NCBI GenBank assembly: GCA_002315945.1 | Contig: DCIJ01000038.1 | Coordinates: 7,839-14,003, forward strand | Direction of reading: 5' to 3' | DNA length: 6,165 nt | Origin: Lachnospiraceae bacterium UBA1729 | Lineage (GTDB): Bacteria > Bacillota > Clostridia > Lachnospirales > Lachnospiraceae | Part shown: one piece after another, positions 5,255-6,165 of the stretch | How positions within the stretch are numbered: the first letter of the stretch is position 1 | Layout: every line of letters starts with the position of its first letter | Position numbers and translations under genes: made by a program | Notes under the pieces: generated by a model | Database searches by the model: none | What the model saw: only the letters and a program-made list of their open reading frames with translations | What the model was told of the DNA's origin: nothing

Positions 5255-6165
5255 ATGGCAAAGCTTACATTCAGGGGTGGTATACATCCTTATGATGGCA
5301 AGGATTTGTCCAAGGATAAGCCCATAAAAGCCATTTTGCCAAAAGGAGAATTGGTGTATCCAATGAGTCAGCATATTGGTGCTCCAGCTACTCCCATAGT
5401 GGCAAAGGGCGATCATGTGCTTGCAGGACAAAAGATAGCTGAGGCGGGTGGATTTGTGTCAGCACCAATCTATGCGTCTGTCAGTGGAACTGTCAAAGCT
5501 ATTGAGCCAAGACGTGTTGTAACTGGTGATGGGGTAATGTCTGTTGTTATTGAAAATGATGGACTGTATGAGGAAGTTGAATATCCTGCAAAGAAACCAC
5601 TTGAGGAGCAGACCAAGGAAGAGATTATTGCTGCTGTAAAAGAGGCAGGTGTTGTAGGTATGGGTGGAGCTGGTTTCCCCACTCATGTAAAGCTGTCTCC
5701 CAAGGAGCCAGACAAAATTCAGTTTATTATTGCAAACTGCGCTGAATGTGAACCTTATCTTACAAGTGATTACAGAAGAATGGTTGAAGAACCAGAAAAG
5801 CTTGTAAATGGTATGAAGTGCATGCTTAAACTTTTTGATAATGCTCAGGGTATTTTGGCTGTGGAAGATAATAAGCCTGATGCAATAGCAATACTGCGTG
5901 AGAAGACTAAGGATGAGCCAAGAATTACTGTTAAGGCAGTAAAGACAAAATATCCTCAGGGCTCAGAACGTCATCTGATTAGCGCTGTTACTGGCAGAGA
6001 GATTAATTCAACCATGCTGCCTGCAGATGCTCAGTGCATAGTTGATAATGTTGATACTATTTGTGCTATCAATGCAGCTGTCCGTGAGGGCAGACCTTTA
6101 ATGTACAGAATAGTAACAGTTACCGGGGATGCTATTGCTGACCCTAGAAATTTCATTGTTCGAAT
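5255..6165 (+). CDS. rnfC: Rnf electron transport complex subunit RnfC, N-terminal part (runs off the window)
   Basis: RnfC is the peripheral, NADH/FMN-binding subunit of the membrane Rnf complex, which moves electrons from reduced ferredoxin to NAD+ and exports Na+ or H+. The 303 codons seen are open to the edge. Order of features: GGIHPYDGK (8-16), a barrel-sandwich hybrid region with SQHIGAPATPIVAKGDHVLAGQ split over 38-59 and FVSAPIYASVSGTVKAIEP (67-85), the flavin/NADH-binding loop VGMGGAGFPTHVKL (134-147), NCAECEPYLTSDYR (161-174) and KYPQGSERHLI (232-242), entering the SLBB region. The two C-terminal 4Fe-4S ferredoxin motifs expected of a protein of about 440 residues would lie beyond the window. 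In clostridia rnfC is normally the first gene of rnfCDGEAB, so an rnf operon probably starts here. The strong TAGGAGG sets the start. No convincing own promoter is visible. Confidence 0.95.
   Translation, partial: MAKLTFRGGIHPYDGKDLSKDKPIKAILPKGELVYPMSQHIGAPATPIVAKGDHVLAGQKIAEAGGFVSAPIYASVSGTVKAIEPRRVVTGDGVMSVVIENDGLYEEVEYPAKKPLEEQTKEEIIAAVKEAGVVGMGGAGFPTHVKLSPKEPDKIQFIIANCAECEPYLTSDYRRMVEEPEKLVNGMKCMLKLFDNAQGILAVEDNKPDAIAILREKTKDEPRITVKAVKTKYPQGSERHLISAVTGREINSTMLPADAQCIVDNVDTICAINAAVREGRPLMYRIVTVTGDAIADPRNFIVR

Noticed and set aside
5459..5686. Two minus-strand reading frames of 70-75 codons
   Set aside because: They are antisense to the well-conserved barrel and glycine-rich parts of rnfC, with no independent support.

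Overview
The window reads as a chromosomal segment of an anaerobic Firmicute, most likely a Clostridia of the Lachnospiraceae type. The basis is moderately AT-rich genes (roughly 40% GC by eye), strong AGGAGG-type ribosome binding sites, a clostridial-style TrmD and M18 aminopeptidase, a TmcAL (YlbM) next to phosphate acetyltransferase, and the start of an rnf operon. The genus cannot be fixed from this sequence alone. All recognised genes are on the + strand.

Layout. Positions 1-318 hold the C-terminal end of an M18 zinc aminopeptidase. Positions 322-3877 are a tightly packed, probably co-transcribed block: queA (tRNA queuosine synthesis), rimM (30S maturation), trmD (tRNA m1G37 methyltransferase) and tmcAL (tRNA-Met cytidine acetate ligase). 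Junctions there are 3 nt, about 12 nt, 0 nt and a 26-nt overlap. Three of the four genes modify the tRNA anticodon loop (positions 34, 37 and 34). A strong sigma-A-type promoter at 3881-3909 then drives pta (3969-4970). Pta makes acetyl phosphate from acetyl-CoA, so the locus joins a tRNA enzyme that consumes acetate to a gene of the acetate pathway.

The gap 4971-5254 is the most unusual part. It is GC-rich (95 of 170 bases in 4991-5160) and built almost entirely of inverted repeats. Positions 4992-5159 are bounded by 11-bp perfect inverted repeats. They can fold into a closed multi-arm structure in which the outer stem abuts two long hairpin arms with no unpaired base between them. The 24 bases at 5137-5160, which span its right end, are repeated exactly at 5194-5217, with a small hairpin in front. 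This looks like a dispersed, MITE-like or structured-RNA repeat element that landed between pta and rnfC. The canonical pta partner, ackA, is not where it is usually found.

Positions 5255-6165 are the 5' two-thirds of rnfC, the NADH-side subunit of the Rnf ferredoxin:NAD+ oxidoreductase, which continues past the window. The genes cover translation quality control (block 1) and energy metabolism (pta, rnf). Nothing here is a defence system or prophage. The candidate novelty is the intergenic element.
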